DNA of 64,000 nucleotides from Eledone cirrhosa (GCA_964016885.1 OZ024743.1:349924200-349988199); one strand, 5' to 3'; shown: positions 35,154 to 45,905, counted from the first letter of the stretch. The notes: generated from the letters alone by a model not told the origin. A program made the numbers and translations.

Positions 35154-35154
<1 letters not shown>

Positions 35155-35244
<90 letters not shown>
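35155..35244. repeat. (TA)n-(GT)n microsatellite
   Basis: Short TA run, then about 75 bp of pure GT, immediately after the PLE 2 terminus. Confidence 0.95.
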
Positions 35245-35246
<2 letters not shown>

Positions 35247-36032
35247 AAAGATCGGAATTAAAGTATTCCGCAGTTCACAGTAATAATAATAATACTAGCT
35301 CTATCCATTAGGCTAGATGTGTGGTAAACAGTACCCGTACTTGCTGACTGAAGATCATATGGGCTGTTATACCGCACATTTCTGTGATGAAACGGACTAA
35401 ATTCGTATCAGCAAGCTTATAGTTATAAGGTTAGTAATGTAAAACTCTACGTCAGATGGTAATGTCATCTTGGATGCACTTCAGTGCAGCCTCAACTTCA
35501 GCTCAAAGGATCACCTACGCTTTGCAGCTCTGCATCGAAATGCATCTGTATATAATTGTTCTGCGCTCCGCCGTCACCATTGCTTCAGGCAAGACGTTTA
35601 GTTTGGCCCATGTTCTTCTACATTTGTTTCTCCTCCATACCTGGGCCAAGCATTGTTCTTTATCAGTTAGGTCCATGTGAAACATGGCCTTTTCTTAGCT
35701 GCAGTGGCAGCAAATGTGTTGTTGCTGTTGTTGCTGGTCGTGTCATTGTTTATTTTGCTGTTATTGTCGTTCACGTTATTGTTCTTGACGTTGATGTTGT
35801 TGCTACTGTTACCGATGCTGGCTGAGTTATTGTTCGCAGAAAATCTCAGAAAAATCTCAGGTGGTGGTGGTGGTGTTTGCAATATATTTGTTGTTTCTTT
35901 GTTTTGAATAGTGAAGGTAATAAAGAAGAACAATTTTTAACGTAGTTTTTATTTTCACTTTCCTTTGAAAGGCTGTTACTGTTGGTGTTTTTTTTTTGTC
36001 GGTGACGATGTCTTTGGTAACACCGTTTATGT
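35245..36032. other. Unassigned sequence
   Basis: Open frames on both strands (for example 35456-35680, 35667-35933) are low-complexity (Leu/Val or Asn-rich from TTG/AAC triplets) and lack family motifs. No gene call is made. Confidence 0.5.
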
Positions 36033-36176
36033 CTATGGTGGTAGTTGGGGTGGTTTCACCATGAGGCTGTAATGTATATATATATGAAACTACCCCAACT
36101 ACCACCATAGGGTAGAATGCTTCGAATCTGTTATAAATAAATTTGTTGAATAACCAACAAATTAAATAAGTCTTTG

Positions 36177-36177
<1 letters not shown>
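36033..36177. repeat. 28-bp inverted repeat and copy of the 32.4 kb block
   Basis: 'ctatggtggtagttggggtg' 'gtttca' (36033-36058) is mirrored at 36085-36110. 36117-36177 is the inverted partner of 32412-32475. (TA)n begins at 36180. Confidence 0.8.

Positions 36178-36179
<2 letters not shown>

Positions 36180-36234
<55 letters not shown>
36180..36234. repeat. (TA)n microsatellite
   Basis: About 55 bp of TA. Confidence 0.95.
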
Positions 36235-36237
<3 letters not shown>

Positions 36238-36282
36238 AACAACGCTAAATGAAACAGTCTACTTCATATTTTCAGATTATAC

Positions 36283-36402
36283 AATTATACTCTATAGTGG
36301 TTTTGCGGATGGCTGCCAGCATATTTACGAGTCATGCGAATTCTTTCACAGAAAAGACGATTCACGAAGAATTTTTGGAAAACTTTAACATTTTTGCAAT
36401 AG
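36283..36402 (+). CDS. Possible upstream exon of the ACE-like gene (weak)
   Basis: An open frame crosses a candidate acceptor ('ttcatattttcag', ending 36282) and ends at a candidate donor 'ag|gtaata' (gt at 36403-36404), leaving a phase-1 end. That matches the phase-1 start of the ACE exon at 44619. The peptide ('SHANSFTEKTIHEEFLENFN' and flanks) has no clear ACE similarity and no obvious signal peptide. Phase agreement alone has a one-in-three chance of occurring. The splice sites and exon status are speculative. Confidence 0.18.
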
Positions 36403-36744
36403 GTAATAAATTAACATATAATACTATTTTATCATTATTCAGTCGATTTTCTTTAGTGTTGTTATTGCTTAACCTCAGAACGACTCTGATCAGCAGCCCT
36501 AAAAATAAAATACCTTCCTTGTGTAATGATATTACTTTAAATTTTACGTATATATCCAACAATGGGTGTGTGATTAATAGACTCAGTTCTGACGATGCAG
36601 TAACCTGGACCAATCCCATTGCATAGCACCTTGGGAAAATTTAGTCAAATGAATGAAATTTGGCACATGAAATCTGCGCGGAGTCCCATCATATATACAC
36701 ACACATATACGGGTGCGTAGCAGGTCGATACACAATAAAAACCC

Positions 36745-36791
36745 AAATACATATAAACGAAATTTCATAGTATTTCTTTATATATATATCT

Positions 36792-36842
<51 letters not shown>

Positions 36843-36881
36843 TATATTTATATATAAAGAAATACTATGAAATTTCGTTTA

Positions 36882-36941
<60 letters not shown>

Positions 36942-36960
36942 TATATACATATATATATAC

Positions 36961-36992
<32 letters not shown>

Positions 36993-36993
36993 G
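36745..36993. repeat. Foldback with 40-bp arms plus (TA)n
   Basis: 'taaacgaaatttcatagtat' 'ttctttatata' (from 36756) recurs inverted at 36850-36882. CTATAT repeats lie between, and TA/CATATATA tracts follow to 36993. Confidence 0.85.
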
Positions 36994-36994
36994 A

Positions 36995-37215
36995 AAAAGT
37001 AAGTCCTTCATCAGTGACCCTCCAACCGTCCCAGGCATTTCATCGCTTTACGGGCCATATGCCTCAGGTTGGTGCGAACAACGGCTAAAAAAAGTCGTTG
37101 GGACACGTAAATAAAGGGGACGTTAGGGTAACAAACAAAAAGGTTTAAGCAACGGAAAGTGAGAAGAAATAGACAAGTCCCGGATCTCTATGAATATAAA
37201 CTCGGTATATATATA
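36995..37215. repeat. Dispersed repeat C, second copy
   Basis: Same order of blocks as 20048-20285, again starting next to (TA)n. It ends at a short TA tract (37206-37220). Confidence 0.75.
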
Positions 37216-37221
37216 TATATT

Positions 37222-37826
37222 TGAAAAAAGGAAAAGAATGACTTCACTTGGAGTTCTAAACAATTTGATTTAATTTTATAATGTTATAACATTATGAGTT
37301 GGTAGATCTAGTAGTATTTGGTTCCAAATATTTTTCATTTGGTTTTGAAAGGTTCTTTTTCCAGATTCAGTTCATTCCATTCTTTAGAACGATGGAATTC
37401 TTCTGGTCGTGTGTAACTATTTCCGAGAGTGAGATTTGTTCTTGTTTCTGGCGGTCTGCAATTAGGGAATCGAGCTTCTCCCTATAGCTGTGTGTTTGTT
37501 GTTCCCTTTCACGGCATTATTACAGGAAATCTCAGAAAAACTCTCCATAATAATAAGTAAGTACGACTCTCATACTAATGCCATACATGAAATGGAACAA
37601 CAAACACGCAGCTATAGGGAGAAGCTCGATTCCCTAATTGCAGACCGCCAGAAACAAAATCAAATCTCACTCTCGGAAATAGTTACACACGACCAGAATT
37701 CCATCGTTCTAAATGCGTTTAAAGAATGGAATAAACTGAAACTGGAAAAAGAAGCTTTCAAAAATAGGAACCAAATGAAAAATATTTGGAAACAAATACT
37801 ACTAGATCTACCTACTGATAATGTTA
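37222..37826. repeat. Repeat G foldback, right arm split by Helitron B
   Basis: The left arm (about 37222-37515) is the reverse complement of 37594-37826 followed by 43842-43915. The body between the arms is only ~78 bp. The right arm is open (37525-37837) and encodes a Lys/Glu/Gln-rich, probably coiled-coil peptide ('EKLDSLIADRQKQNQISLSE', 'FKEWNKLKLEKEAFKNRNQ') of unknown origin, perhaps part of a retroelement protein. The uninterrupted left arm shows the sequence of the site before Helitron B inserted. Confidence 0.88.
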
Positions 37827-38602
37827 TCTCTATATAAAAACCGGTTTTTTTTTCAAACTTTGCGTATGGCCCTGTGAGAGTTTTGAGCAAAAAAACTTTT
37901 CAAATTATTTAGTCCTAGGGATCGAATTAGTGAAGTGGACAATGTCTGTACATAATGAGGGAGTGAGAGGGGAGAAAAAGAAACGGAGAGGCGAAGTGAC
38001 GAAGTGGCTCTCTACTCCTCCTCCTCCATCTCCCCATTCGTCACAGCGGTTTTCGATAGCAGGAAGAAATGTGAGTGAGTTATAAAGAGAAAGTGTGAGA
38101 GTGAAAGAAACAGACAGACTAAAAGAGGGGGATAGCGGGAGAGAGAGCGGGAGTGACAGACGCTGTGTTTGATACATGACAGTGGAGAAGGGGAAGGAAA
38201 GCTATAACTAATTAACATGTGTGCGTGTGTGTGTCCATGTGCGTGTGTGTGTCCGTGCGCGTGTGTGTGTGTGTGTTTGTGCAGCGTTCCACCAAGAGTT
38301 AAATCTATTAACATGTGTGTGTACGTGCACACGTGCATGTGTGAGTTTGCGTGCGTTTGTGCGTTTGCGTGCGTAAGTGTGTGTGTATACGTGCGTGTGG
38401 CGTTTCACTTACGCCATTTTTTTCAGTGCCAATATATTCACTAACTTACACTCATTCCAACCGCTGCTCTTACTGTTACCTCGCTCCCTATCCACACCCC
38501 GGTTAAGTCGGCACTCATGGCTTAGCAATTACATAGTCAACCGTTCGGAAATCACATGCATAGGTTTTTAATTCACTGACGAGTTTACTCCTTACTCTAC
38601 CA

Positions 38603-40960
38603 GTGAGTTTCAGTGTACTTCGTCCTGCTTTTAGGTCATGCCTCGAAGGGAGAGATAGTCCATTGGCAGAAAATCTGCGAAAACAGCAACAACAAGAACA
38701 GGGCGGGCAAACAAATCGTCAATGGAATCTGCTATTCGACGGTCGCAAGATGCTAAACGTGCTGTCACCAGAAGAGCACTTAAAACAGACAACCAACGAA
38801 CCATTCGCCGAACTGCTAATGTCGCATCAACTTTTGTTGCACGAGCAGTGTAAAAGACGTCGGAATACGGATGCTGCGAATACTGCTGCTGCGCAAGCTA
38901 CACAGACCTCGCAAGAACGAGACATTCGACTATAATGTAATGCTCAAGGAAGGGCCTTTGGTCAGGGTATTTCAAGGCCGTGTTGCTCACGGTGGTCCTT
39001 AAAAGCATTCGAGTATAACCCTGACTTTGATTACAATGGCCATCCAGACATGCGAATTGGAAGTATGTCAAAGATGTGCTCTTTCTGCAATGCAAAAAAG
39101 TGGCCCGGAGAAACACCTGGCTTGTGTTGCGCAAATGGAAAAGTAAAATTACGTCCCCTGGAGGACCCATCACAACCGCTGAAGCTCCAATATTCAAGCA
39201 GTACTGCGGAGTCACTGCATTTCCTGACTTACATCCGGAAGTATAACTGTGCTTTCCAAATGACATCTTTCGGACCGAACATTGTCAAAGAAGGCGGGTT
39301 TATGCCCACATTTAAGGTGCAAGGTCAGGTGGACCATAGAATCGGATCCCTCCAATCTGCCGCCAATCAAGAAACTCAATTTCTTCAGCTGTACATTGTT
39401 GGAAATGTCAACGAGCAGGCAGCCACGAGGAACTCCATTTCACCTAGTACCAACGTCAAGCTTATAAGAAAACTGCAAGACATTCTGCAAACAACAAATA
39501 GCTATGTCATTAGCTTCAAGTATGCCTTGGAAGCAGATACCACAGCCAATTTTAATATGGTAATTGATGCCTCGAAAATGCCATCCGGGTCGGTATAATT
39601 ATCCTGCATGCAATGAAATCGCTGTACTTATGCATGTGGGTCAGCATAATCCACAAGACATTGTCCTCAAGCGTCGAGATAGCACTCTTCAGCGAATCGG
39701 CGAAACACATAGGTCTTACGATGCGCTCCAGTATCCACTTCTCTTTGTAAATGGTGAGGACGGCTATCAGTACGGAATTCATCAGCATAATTCAGTAAAC
39801 CCTCAACACTCCGTCAAAAAAACAGTTTCATGCATGGATTTCTACTCCTACCGCTTCATGGTTCGCCACGATTCCTTCAATCACCTGCACAGTCAAGAGA
39901 CCTACTTCAACAATTCACCGTTGATATGTGCGCAAAAATGGAATCGGAGAGATTGTGTTTCATACGGTCACACCAAAGGCAAATGTGGTCCGAGATGTCA
40001 TCAACAATGACGCAGCTCCCAGCAGCGTAGGGAAAGTCTGCATTCTCCCCTCCACCTTCACAGGAAGTCCGCGCTACATGCACGAGAGAACGCAGGATGC
40101 TATGACCTACGTACAGTATTACGGCAGGCCCGATCTGTTCATCACATTCACTTGCAATCCAAAGTGGAAGGAGATCGGGGCAGAACTGTTCCAAGGGCAA
40201 CAGGCCAAAGACAGGCATGACCTCCTGGCCCGAATCTTTCGGCTGAAGCTTATCAATCTTATGGAGCTCATCAAGAGAGGGCAAGTCTTTGGCCCATTAA
40301 AGTGCGACATGTACACCATAGAGTGGCAGAAGAGGGGCCTACCGCACGCCACATCCTCATTTGGCTGTCAACAAAAATATCTTCAAATGACATTGACAGC
40401 ATCATCTCCGCGGAGTTTCCCGATCCGTCTATAGACAAAGACCTCTATGACATAGTAAAGACAAAAATGGTCCAAGGTCCATGTGGGCGGGGTTTCAATT
40501 TAACCTCACCCTGCTTGAACGACAATGTTTGCAGCAAAAGATTTCCCCGAAAGTTCCTCCAAGAAACCCAGACTGGCGTTGACGGATACCCACTGTACAG
40601 GCGACGCCAGCCCGGAGACGGTGGTTTTACAGCAACAGTTAGACAGCACGAGATCGACAACACATGAATAGTGCCATACTGCCTATTTCTTTCCAAGACC
40701 TTCGGTGCTCACATCAATGTCGAGTTCTGTAATTCCGTCAAGTCAATCAAGTACATATGTAAATAAGGGTTCAGACGCTGCTGTGTTCGGTCTTCAACGG
40801 GACAACAGCCGTGATGAGGTCGCGCAATACCAAGTTGGCCGTTACATCAGCAGCAACGAGGCTTTCTGGCGCATTTTCGGCTTCCCTATACACCAAAAGC
40901 ACCTGCAATTGAACAACTCGCAGTCCACCTGGAGAAGGTCAAAGGGTGTACTTCACTGAC
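38603..40960 (+). pseudogene. Helitron B N-terminal and Rep (HUH) regions
   Basis: Pieces in order. 38603-38935 starts the protein. 39003-39598 carries the zinc-like 'CSFCNAKKW...LCC' and 'RKYNCAFQMTSFG'. 39597-39930 holds 'LQYPLLFVNGEDGYQYGIHQ'. 39928-40434 holds Rep motif 1 'RPDLFITFTCNPKW' and 'EWQKRGLPHA', where a single missing base destroys the second His of the HUH motif. 40350-40667 resumes in another frame, with a TGA at the end of '...HEIDNT'. 40705-40960 contains 'YVNKGSDAAVFGLQ' and 'EAFWRIFGFPIH'. The catalytic core is thus broken at HUH itself, unlike Helitron A. Confidence 0.88.
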
Positions 40961-43069
40961 GTTAATGCTGCTCAAATGGTGGAGGAACCACGGGAAACCA
41001 CCCTCACTGCATTCTTCAAACTTTGTCAGGCCGATTCATTTGCTCAAACCCTGCTGTATCCTCAGTTGTCGTCCAATTACACATGGAATAAACAACAATG
41101 GGTTCGCAGAAAGGCAGGTCAGCCTGTTGATGGAAATCCTGGCATAAAGTTTGACAGTTGCCCCTGGGAGAGTTTACACAGTGCACCCGAACCAGCATGA
41201 GTGCTTCTACCTCCGTCTTCTGCTACATGAGGTAAGAGGACTCCAGTCCTTTCATGACCTTAGAACTGCCGACGGTTCCATGTGCAGCACTTACAGGGAA
41301 GCTTGCTTCAAGCGCGGCCTGCTAGAAGACGGTGCGCAGTGGGATGCCACTTTATTCGAAGCTGTTGCATCTCAATAGCTTATGCGCCTACGAGCTCTAT
41401 TTGCAGTACTGCTGTAAACTTGCGAACTGAGTAATCCTATCTCTTTGTGGCTCAAGTATAAAGATGACTTATCCGAGGACTACAAACGTCAGGCGCAAGT
41501 GCAATACTCTGAGATGCAACGTACCAACGACGAGGTCTTCAATCTAGCGCTGATTGATATAGAGGATAGAGTTGCATCACTCGGCGGAAATGATTTGCCC
41601 TCATATTATCTGCTCCAAACACTCCGTACAGGGTCAAACGTACTTCCTACAGCTCTTCTCCGAGAAACGCGCTACGATGTCGATGCTCTTACCAAGTACG
41701 TCCTTGAAACTTAACGGCAACTTCTTCCGCACCAACGTCGTGCTTACACCATTGTTGCCGACCATGTGCGCCACAGAAAAGGAGGTATGTTCTTTCTGGA
41801 TGCTCCTGCAGGGACGGGCAAAACATTTTTAACGAGAATCCTCCTTGCAAAAGCCAGGATGCACAAGGACATTGCGGTTGTTGTTGCCTCTTCTGGAATT
41901 GCTGCCACTTTGTTGCCCGATGGCAGCACCGCACACTCCAGTTTTAAATTGCCTCTCAATTTAACAACGTCAGAAACGCCTACTTGCAGCATCAGCAAGA
42001 CCTCCGACCAGGGCCAAGTCCTAAAACGATGTCAGCTCATTGTGTGGGATGAGGGCACCATGGCACATAAGGGAGCTGTGGACGCATTAAACAGAGCTCT
42101 GAAGGACATCAGAGGCAGCCAGGCTCCCATGGGAGGTGTTACGCTTCTACTTTCGGGTGACTTCAGGCAGACTCTTCCCGTCATTCCCAAAGGCACAAGA
42201 GCAGATGAGGTCCAAGCATACCTAAAGTCCTCTCCTCTGTGGCGCCATGTCAGGACACTGATTCTTACAACCAGCACGAGAACTCAATTACACGGCGATC
42301 AAACGTCCGCGGAATTTGCACAGGACATTTTGAAACTTGGCGACGGCAAAATACCTCTGGACGCTGCAGGAGAGCTGGAAGTGTGGCCATTTTCGACATC
42401 AGTTAATTCTGCGGGGGAACTGAAAGACATAGTTTTTCCAGATTTGAGAGACAATTATCAGAACCACGCATGGTTGTGCGAAAGAGCAGTGCTAGCTCCA
42501 ATAAACGTCGCTGTTAACAAAACCAACGACCAACTACTGCACTCCCTTCTTAGTGTTCTTCACACTTACAAATCTGTTGACACGATGCCAGATCCCAATG
42601 AAGAGGTGAACTTTCCGCCGGAGTTCCTTAATTCTTTGGAGACCCCAAGACTACCGCTTCACATGCTTCTCCTTAAAGTTGGCACCCCTGTAATGCTGCT
42701 GCAGAATTTGGAACCACCAATATTGTGCAACGGGATACGGCTCGCTGTAAAAAAATTGATGGCACATGTAATCGAGGATGATAAAAGGTGATGATGTCTT
42801 CATTTCGAGAATTCCTCTCATTCCTTCGAGAGCAGAAATTCTGTTCACCTTCCGAAGACTCCAACTTCCGCTTTGGGTCAGTTTTGCTATGTCCATCAAC
42901 AAGTCCCAGGGCCAGATTCTTTCTGTGGCCGGACTTCTTCTAGAAGAACCGTGTTCCTCCCACGGATAATTGTACGTTGGGTGCTCTAGAGTGGGCAGCA
43001 GGGAAAGTCTTTTAGCATTTGCACGCCGAGGAAAAAGAAGAAACATCGTTTACAATGAGGTGTTGTAAA
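40946..43069 (+). pseudogene. Helitron B Pif1-like helicase region
   Basis: Linker frames (40946-41714) match those of Helitron A. The long frame 41766-42791 contains Walker A 'DAPAGTGKTFL', 'ASSGIAATLLPDGSTAHSSF', Walker B 'CQLIVWDEGTMAH', motif III 'LLLSGDFRQTLPVIPKGT' and 'NGIRLAVKKL'. After a frameshift, 42778-42969 has 'FAMSINKSQGQ'. A last piece ends 'LYVGCSRVGSRESLLAFARR' and stops at about 43069, so the SF1B motif VI region is preserved. The ATPase core is continuous for ~340 codons. Membership in Pif1-type Helitron helicases is clear. Confidence 0.92.
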
Positions 43070-43841
43070 TGCAACAGCGAGGAGATAGGTCCGTAATCAT
43101 CATTTCTTTAGCCAGCCTGATGAGTTTCTTAACTAAAGCGTATGTTTCCCTCGGTTTAAGGTGATCGCTTTCAGAGAGGAACCCAGCTTGACAATCGGCG
43201 CGGCAATTTAAGGCGGCTGAACAAATCGTGAACGCATACAAAGTCATTCTAATGGCTGCCAATGAACGCAACTGAAGTCCTTTTTGCGGCCGTTGGAGAA
43301 TGCAGTCAAAGTCCTCTCCAGGGCTGCAAGTGAACGATCAAACGGCCCTTTTTAGAGCCGAAATTGTTGATGGTGACCCCTCATTTTTATGGCTGTCAGT
43401 GAACGCACACAGAACCCTATTTAAGAGGCCCTACTTGAAATTGTTTGACAGCTACCTCAATGGTAAATTCAAATCGTCCAGCATCCGCTAAAACAGTGTT
43501 ATAAGCGTTACAGTGGACAGACAGGTACGGTATCGCTCTTCTTAAAAAGCCTGGTTTACCTTTTACTTATTTTTCCTAACAACATTTGCTTCCTTTGGTT
43601 AAAGGTTAACACAGACACGACCCTTTCTTAGCCCCTCCCCCTCCCCCTTCATGAAATTGGAAATATATTTTGCTCACAACAATTATTTTTTTTATGAACT
43701 TAGAATTGATTACCTCGTGTGTCCCAATTGAAGAATAAATTGAATTTAGAATAATACATTTCTATACAACATATTTTGCTCTTTTCTTCTAATATGTAAG
43801 GAACAATTTCATTCCCGGGCAACGCCGGGTGCTTATGCTAG
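43070..43841 (+). repeat. Helitron B 3' non-coding end
   Basis: Degenerate repeats built around 'gaacgca..c.aa.gtcc' and 'gctg.cagtgaacg' run through 43190-43440, followed by AT-rich sequence and the terminal hairpin. No ORF with family motifs is present. Confidence 0.7.
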
Positions 43842-43973
43842 TAATATTATAAAATTGAATCAAATTGTTTAGAACTACAAGTGAAATCATTCTTTTTTCC
43901 TTTTGTTTAAATATACATAACTGTACCAAGGATTTCACACATTTTCCAATATATATATGTATATGTATATATC

Positions 43974-44005
<32 letters not shown>

Positions 44006-44109
44006 AGCAAGATGTATGGTAGGTCGTATGTGAATCGCGATGATCACGTCTGACCTACCAAATTTGTGACGGTAGCTAGTTAAGCTCTATGCGTGTAAGC
44101 AGAGCAGAA

Positions 44110-44496
44110 ATATTAGTGAAAAAGAACAAAGGAACTATTATGACATTATAACAAGTTTATTGCCGACAGCCTTTTCGTCCGACCATATGGTGGGACTTTT
44201 CAAGGCATATAACATGTGATTGTAAGATCATTATTTACATCAACGTATCACTCAAGACTAGCAGTTTGAAATTGTGGTATACATCAGCAGCTTCGCTTGT
44301 ATAGACCCCAACTATACAAGCGAAGCTGCTGATGTATACCACAATTTCAAACTGCTAGTCTTGAGTGATACGTTGATGTAAATAATGATCTTACAATCAC
44401 ATGTTATATGCCTTGAAAAGTCCCACCATATGGTCGGACGAAACGGCTGTCGGCAATAAACTTGTTATGTCATAATAGTTCCTTTGTTCTTTTTCA

Positions 44497-44503
<7 letters not shown>
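44110..44503. repeat. Near-perfect 394-bp palindrome
   Basis: 44110-44304 is the reverse complement of 44312-44503 with only a 3-base indel and a few substitutions. The spacer is seven bases ('accccaa', 44305-44311). It lies in the phase-1 intron just upstream of the ACE exon at 44.62 kb and is followed by (TA)n. Both arms contain a decayed hammerhead core. Confidence 0.95.
44406..44460 (+). ncRNA. Decayed hammerhead ribozyme in the palindrome arm
   Basis: Stem II is strong: GUCC (44420-44423) with GGAC (44436-44439), continued by ACCA/TGGT. Then GAAAC at 44440-44444, GUC at 44449-44451, and helix I GCC/GGC. The CUGANGA box reads TTGAAAA (44413-44419), that is, C3 changed to U and G8 to A, two changes expected to be fatal. 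The other arm shares them, so decay preceded the inverted duplication. Confidence 0.6.
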
Positions 44504-44530
<27 letters not shown>

Positions 44531-44618
44531 ATGTGTGTGCATTTCTATAAACTAACATTGTCATAGGTTAAAAAGTAACAGTGGATTGTTTTAATATTTT
44601 CATTAATTTCGGACGAAG

Positions 44619-44767
44619 TCCCTCAACTATTGAATAATACACTCACGAAAGAGCATGTTCAAAAATGGTTAGAAAGGAGCAATGAAGTGAGCAGAGAATG
44701 GAATGAAAAAGTGAGCATTGCTCAATGGAGTTACGAGACGGATATTTCTAAATTGAACAGTAATCAA
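44619..44767 (+). CDS. ACE: ACE-like peptidase (M2), exon i
   Basis: Encodes 'KWLERSNEVSREWNEKVSIA' then 'QWSYETDISKLNSNQ'. This matches the start of the mature ACE domain, where other ACEs have F-L-x-x-Y-N-x-x-A-E-x-V and 'ASWxYxTNIT'. The acceptor is the AG at 44617-44618 after a T-rich stretch; the donor is 'caa|gtaagaa' (gt at 44768). The exon begins in phase 1 and ends in phase 0. The frame matches exon ii. ACE enzymes are zinc dipeptidyl carboxypeptidases, usually secreted or membrane-anchored. The active site is not in this exon. Whether this paralogue is catalytically active cannot be told. Confidence 0.82.
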
Positions 44768-45076
44768 GTAAGAATATGTTTTTCATCTCTTTAACATTTT
44801 AAATGTTTGAAAACTTCTTGCGAATATCTAATGTAGACATACCCAATCTAAAAATAAAAACATCTATCCACTCTTTCAAACTCTTTTTCTTTTTGCATCC
44901 ATCGCCTGTTGATGTCAAGTATTTGGGATGCCATCCAGTGCAACCTGGCCACAGGCAGACTAGCGCGCCAGCTCGACCAGCACCGCCTTGCAGTTTTCGA
45001 GTGGCCTCGCAACCCCACAGCTGTGCCTAACTCCATGCCTTACACTCCTTCTCTATTAGCACACAGCTAGATAATT

Positions 45077-45252
45077 GTTTCTACTTTAGGCACACGGCCA
45101 GCAATTACCCAGTACATTACTGGTACTTTATTTTATCGACCCCGTAAGGATGAAAGGCAAAGTTAACCTCGGCGGGATTTAAACTCAGACTGTAAAGGTA
45201 CGTAACTATGCTAGAAAGCATGGCGTCCAGCCCTCTACCGATACTGCGAATT
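45077..45252 (-). mobile_element. Cephalopod SINE, minus strand
   Basis: Full 3' end and core, B-box-like 'gggatttaaactcagac', and the tRNA-like 5' half to 'accgatactgcgaatt'. Its 5' end abuts LINE C-terminal copy B. Confidence 0.88.
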
Positions 45253-45905
45253 CACAGGCTTGATAATGATAGCCTGCGCATTGGAATTTCCCTGAGGCTC
45301 GGTCTCCGAATTTGCAAGCCACCCAAATGTCGCTGCGGATCCACCGTAGATTCATTCGGCCTCCACCCACTTTCCTGTCACTACAGTGCCGACCGTCTTC
45401 CACGCCATGCTGCTCTCAACGACCTCATAAAGCATGGCTAGGATGCTGCAGGCTTCCCCTCCCAGCTCGAGCCGGTGGGACTGGACCGAAGGAGCGGCAA
45501 AAGTCCTTACGCAGTGATCGTTTTCCCGTTCCGTGGTGACAAAGCCCTCGTCTCGGAGGCCACTTGCAGCAACACATTTTCCAGCTGCAACATAGTGCAG
45601 TGTGCGACTAAGCTAGGTTCTGCTGTACTTCGGGCTGTGGATGGTAAACTCTCCAAGTATCAGTCGATCTCCGACAGGTTTGCAGTTGATCCCATATCAG
45701 TGGAGATTTCTTGTATCCTTGGCCCTAGGGCTACTTCCATACTTACCACCAAAGGCGCTGAGCTGGCTAGCCACAGGTGTGAGCCTCGCGAGATGGAATT
45801 GCTCTTGCAGCGCAACTCCATTATCATCCTCCTGGGAAACGCTTTCTTCATTCTGTCTGCCGGAGCCGTGGGTTCGGCCAGCGCATGGACCACATTTGCT
45901 CATAA
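45253..45905 (+). pseudogene. LINE C-terminal region, copy B
   Basis: Same architecture as copy A at 6.8-7.8 kb, on the opposite strand: '[20 protein letters not shown]', '[20 protein letters not shown]', then after a stop 'LEPVGLDRRSGKSPYAVIVF', 'LGSAVLRAVDGKLSKYQSIS' and 'CILGPRATSILTTKGAELAS', ending near 'RNSIIILLGNAFFIL'. Two open pieces (45208-45441, 45475-45945) account for it. The Pro-Asp pair seen in copy A reads Pro-Tyr here, so a PD-type nuclease core would be lost. Confidence 0.65.

Larger units (their letters stand above)
32930..35154 (+). mobile_element. Penelope-like element 2, with a 652-bp inverted copy of its 3' end
   Basis: 32930-33581 is the reverse complement of 34501-35154 over the full ~653 bp. 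That segment includes the GIY-YIG-like coding end, the 3' untranslated part and the terminus ('tagaagtg.ttacacaacagt'). The body (33582-34500) starts abruptly inside the RT. The copies differ at few percent of positions, so the insertion is fairly recent. The 3' terminus has a candidate hammerhead core ('ctgaatatccgcg...gaaacaattgttctcgg', about 35083-35124) with good helix I pairing but U in place of the conserved G8. (TA)n/(GT)n follows directly. Confidence 0.8.
37827..43841 (+). mobile_element. Helitron B, full-length copy with both ends defined (6015 bp)
   Basis: Begins TC ('tctctatataaaaaccgg') after a host A (37826) and ends CTAG (43838-43841) before a host T (43842), with the 3' hairpin 'cccgggcaacgccggg' (about 43813-43828). 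The flanks belong to repeat G. Joining ...'ataatgtta' and 't.aatattataaaat' restores the sequence of the inverted repeat G arm ('ataatgttataacattataa' in complement), so the A|T target with no duplication is read directly. The protein order is N-terminal zinc region, Rep, helicase. More than eight frameshifts or stops make it inactive. Confidence 0.93.

Noticed and set aside
32930..35154. LTR retrotransposon or DIRS element
   Set aside because: The repeats are inverted, there is no gag, protease, integrase or tyrosine recombinase, and RT plus GIY-YIG-like order with a YRDD box fits Penelope-like elements.
35667..35933. Asn-rich and Leu/Val-rich ORFs
   Set aside because: Low-complexity triplet repeats on opposite strands; no homology recognised.
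36249..36626. 125-codon ORF as a gene
   Set aside because: It reads through a plausible donor and has no family motif; only its first part is listed, as a weak ACE exon candidate.
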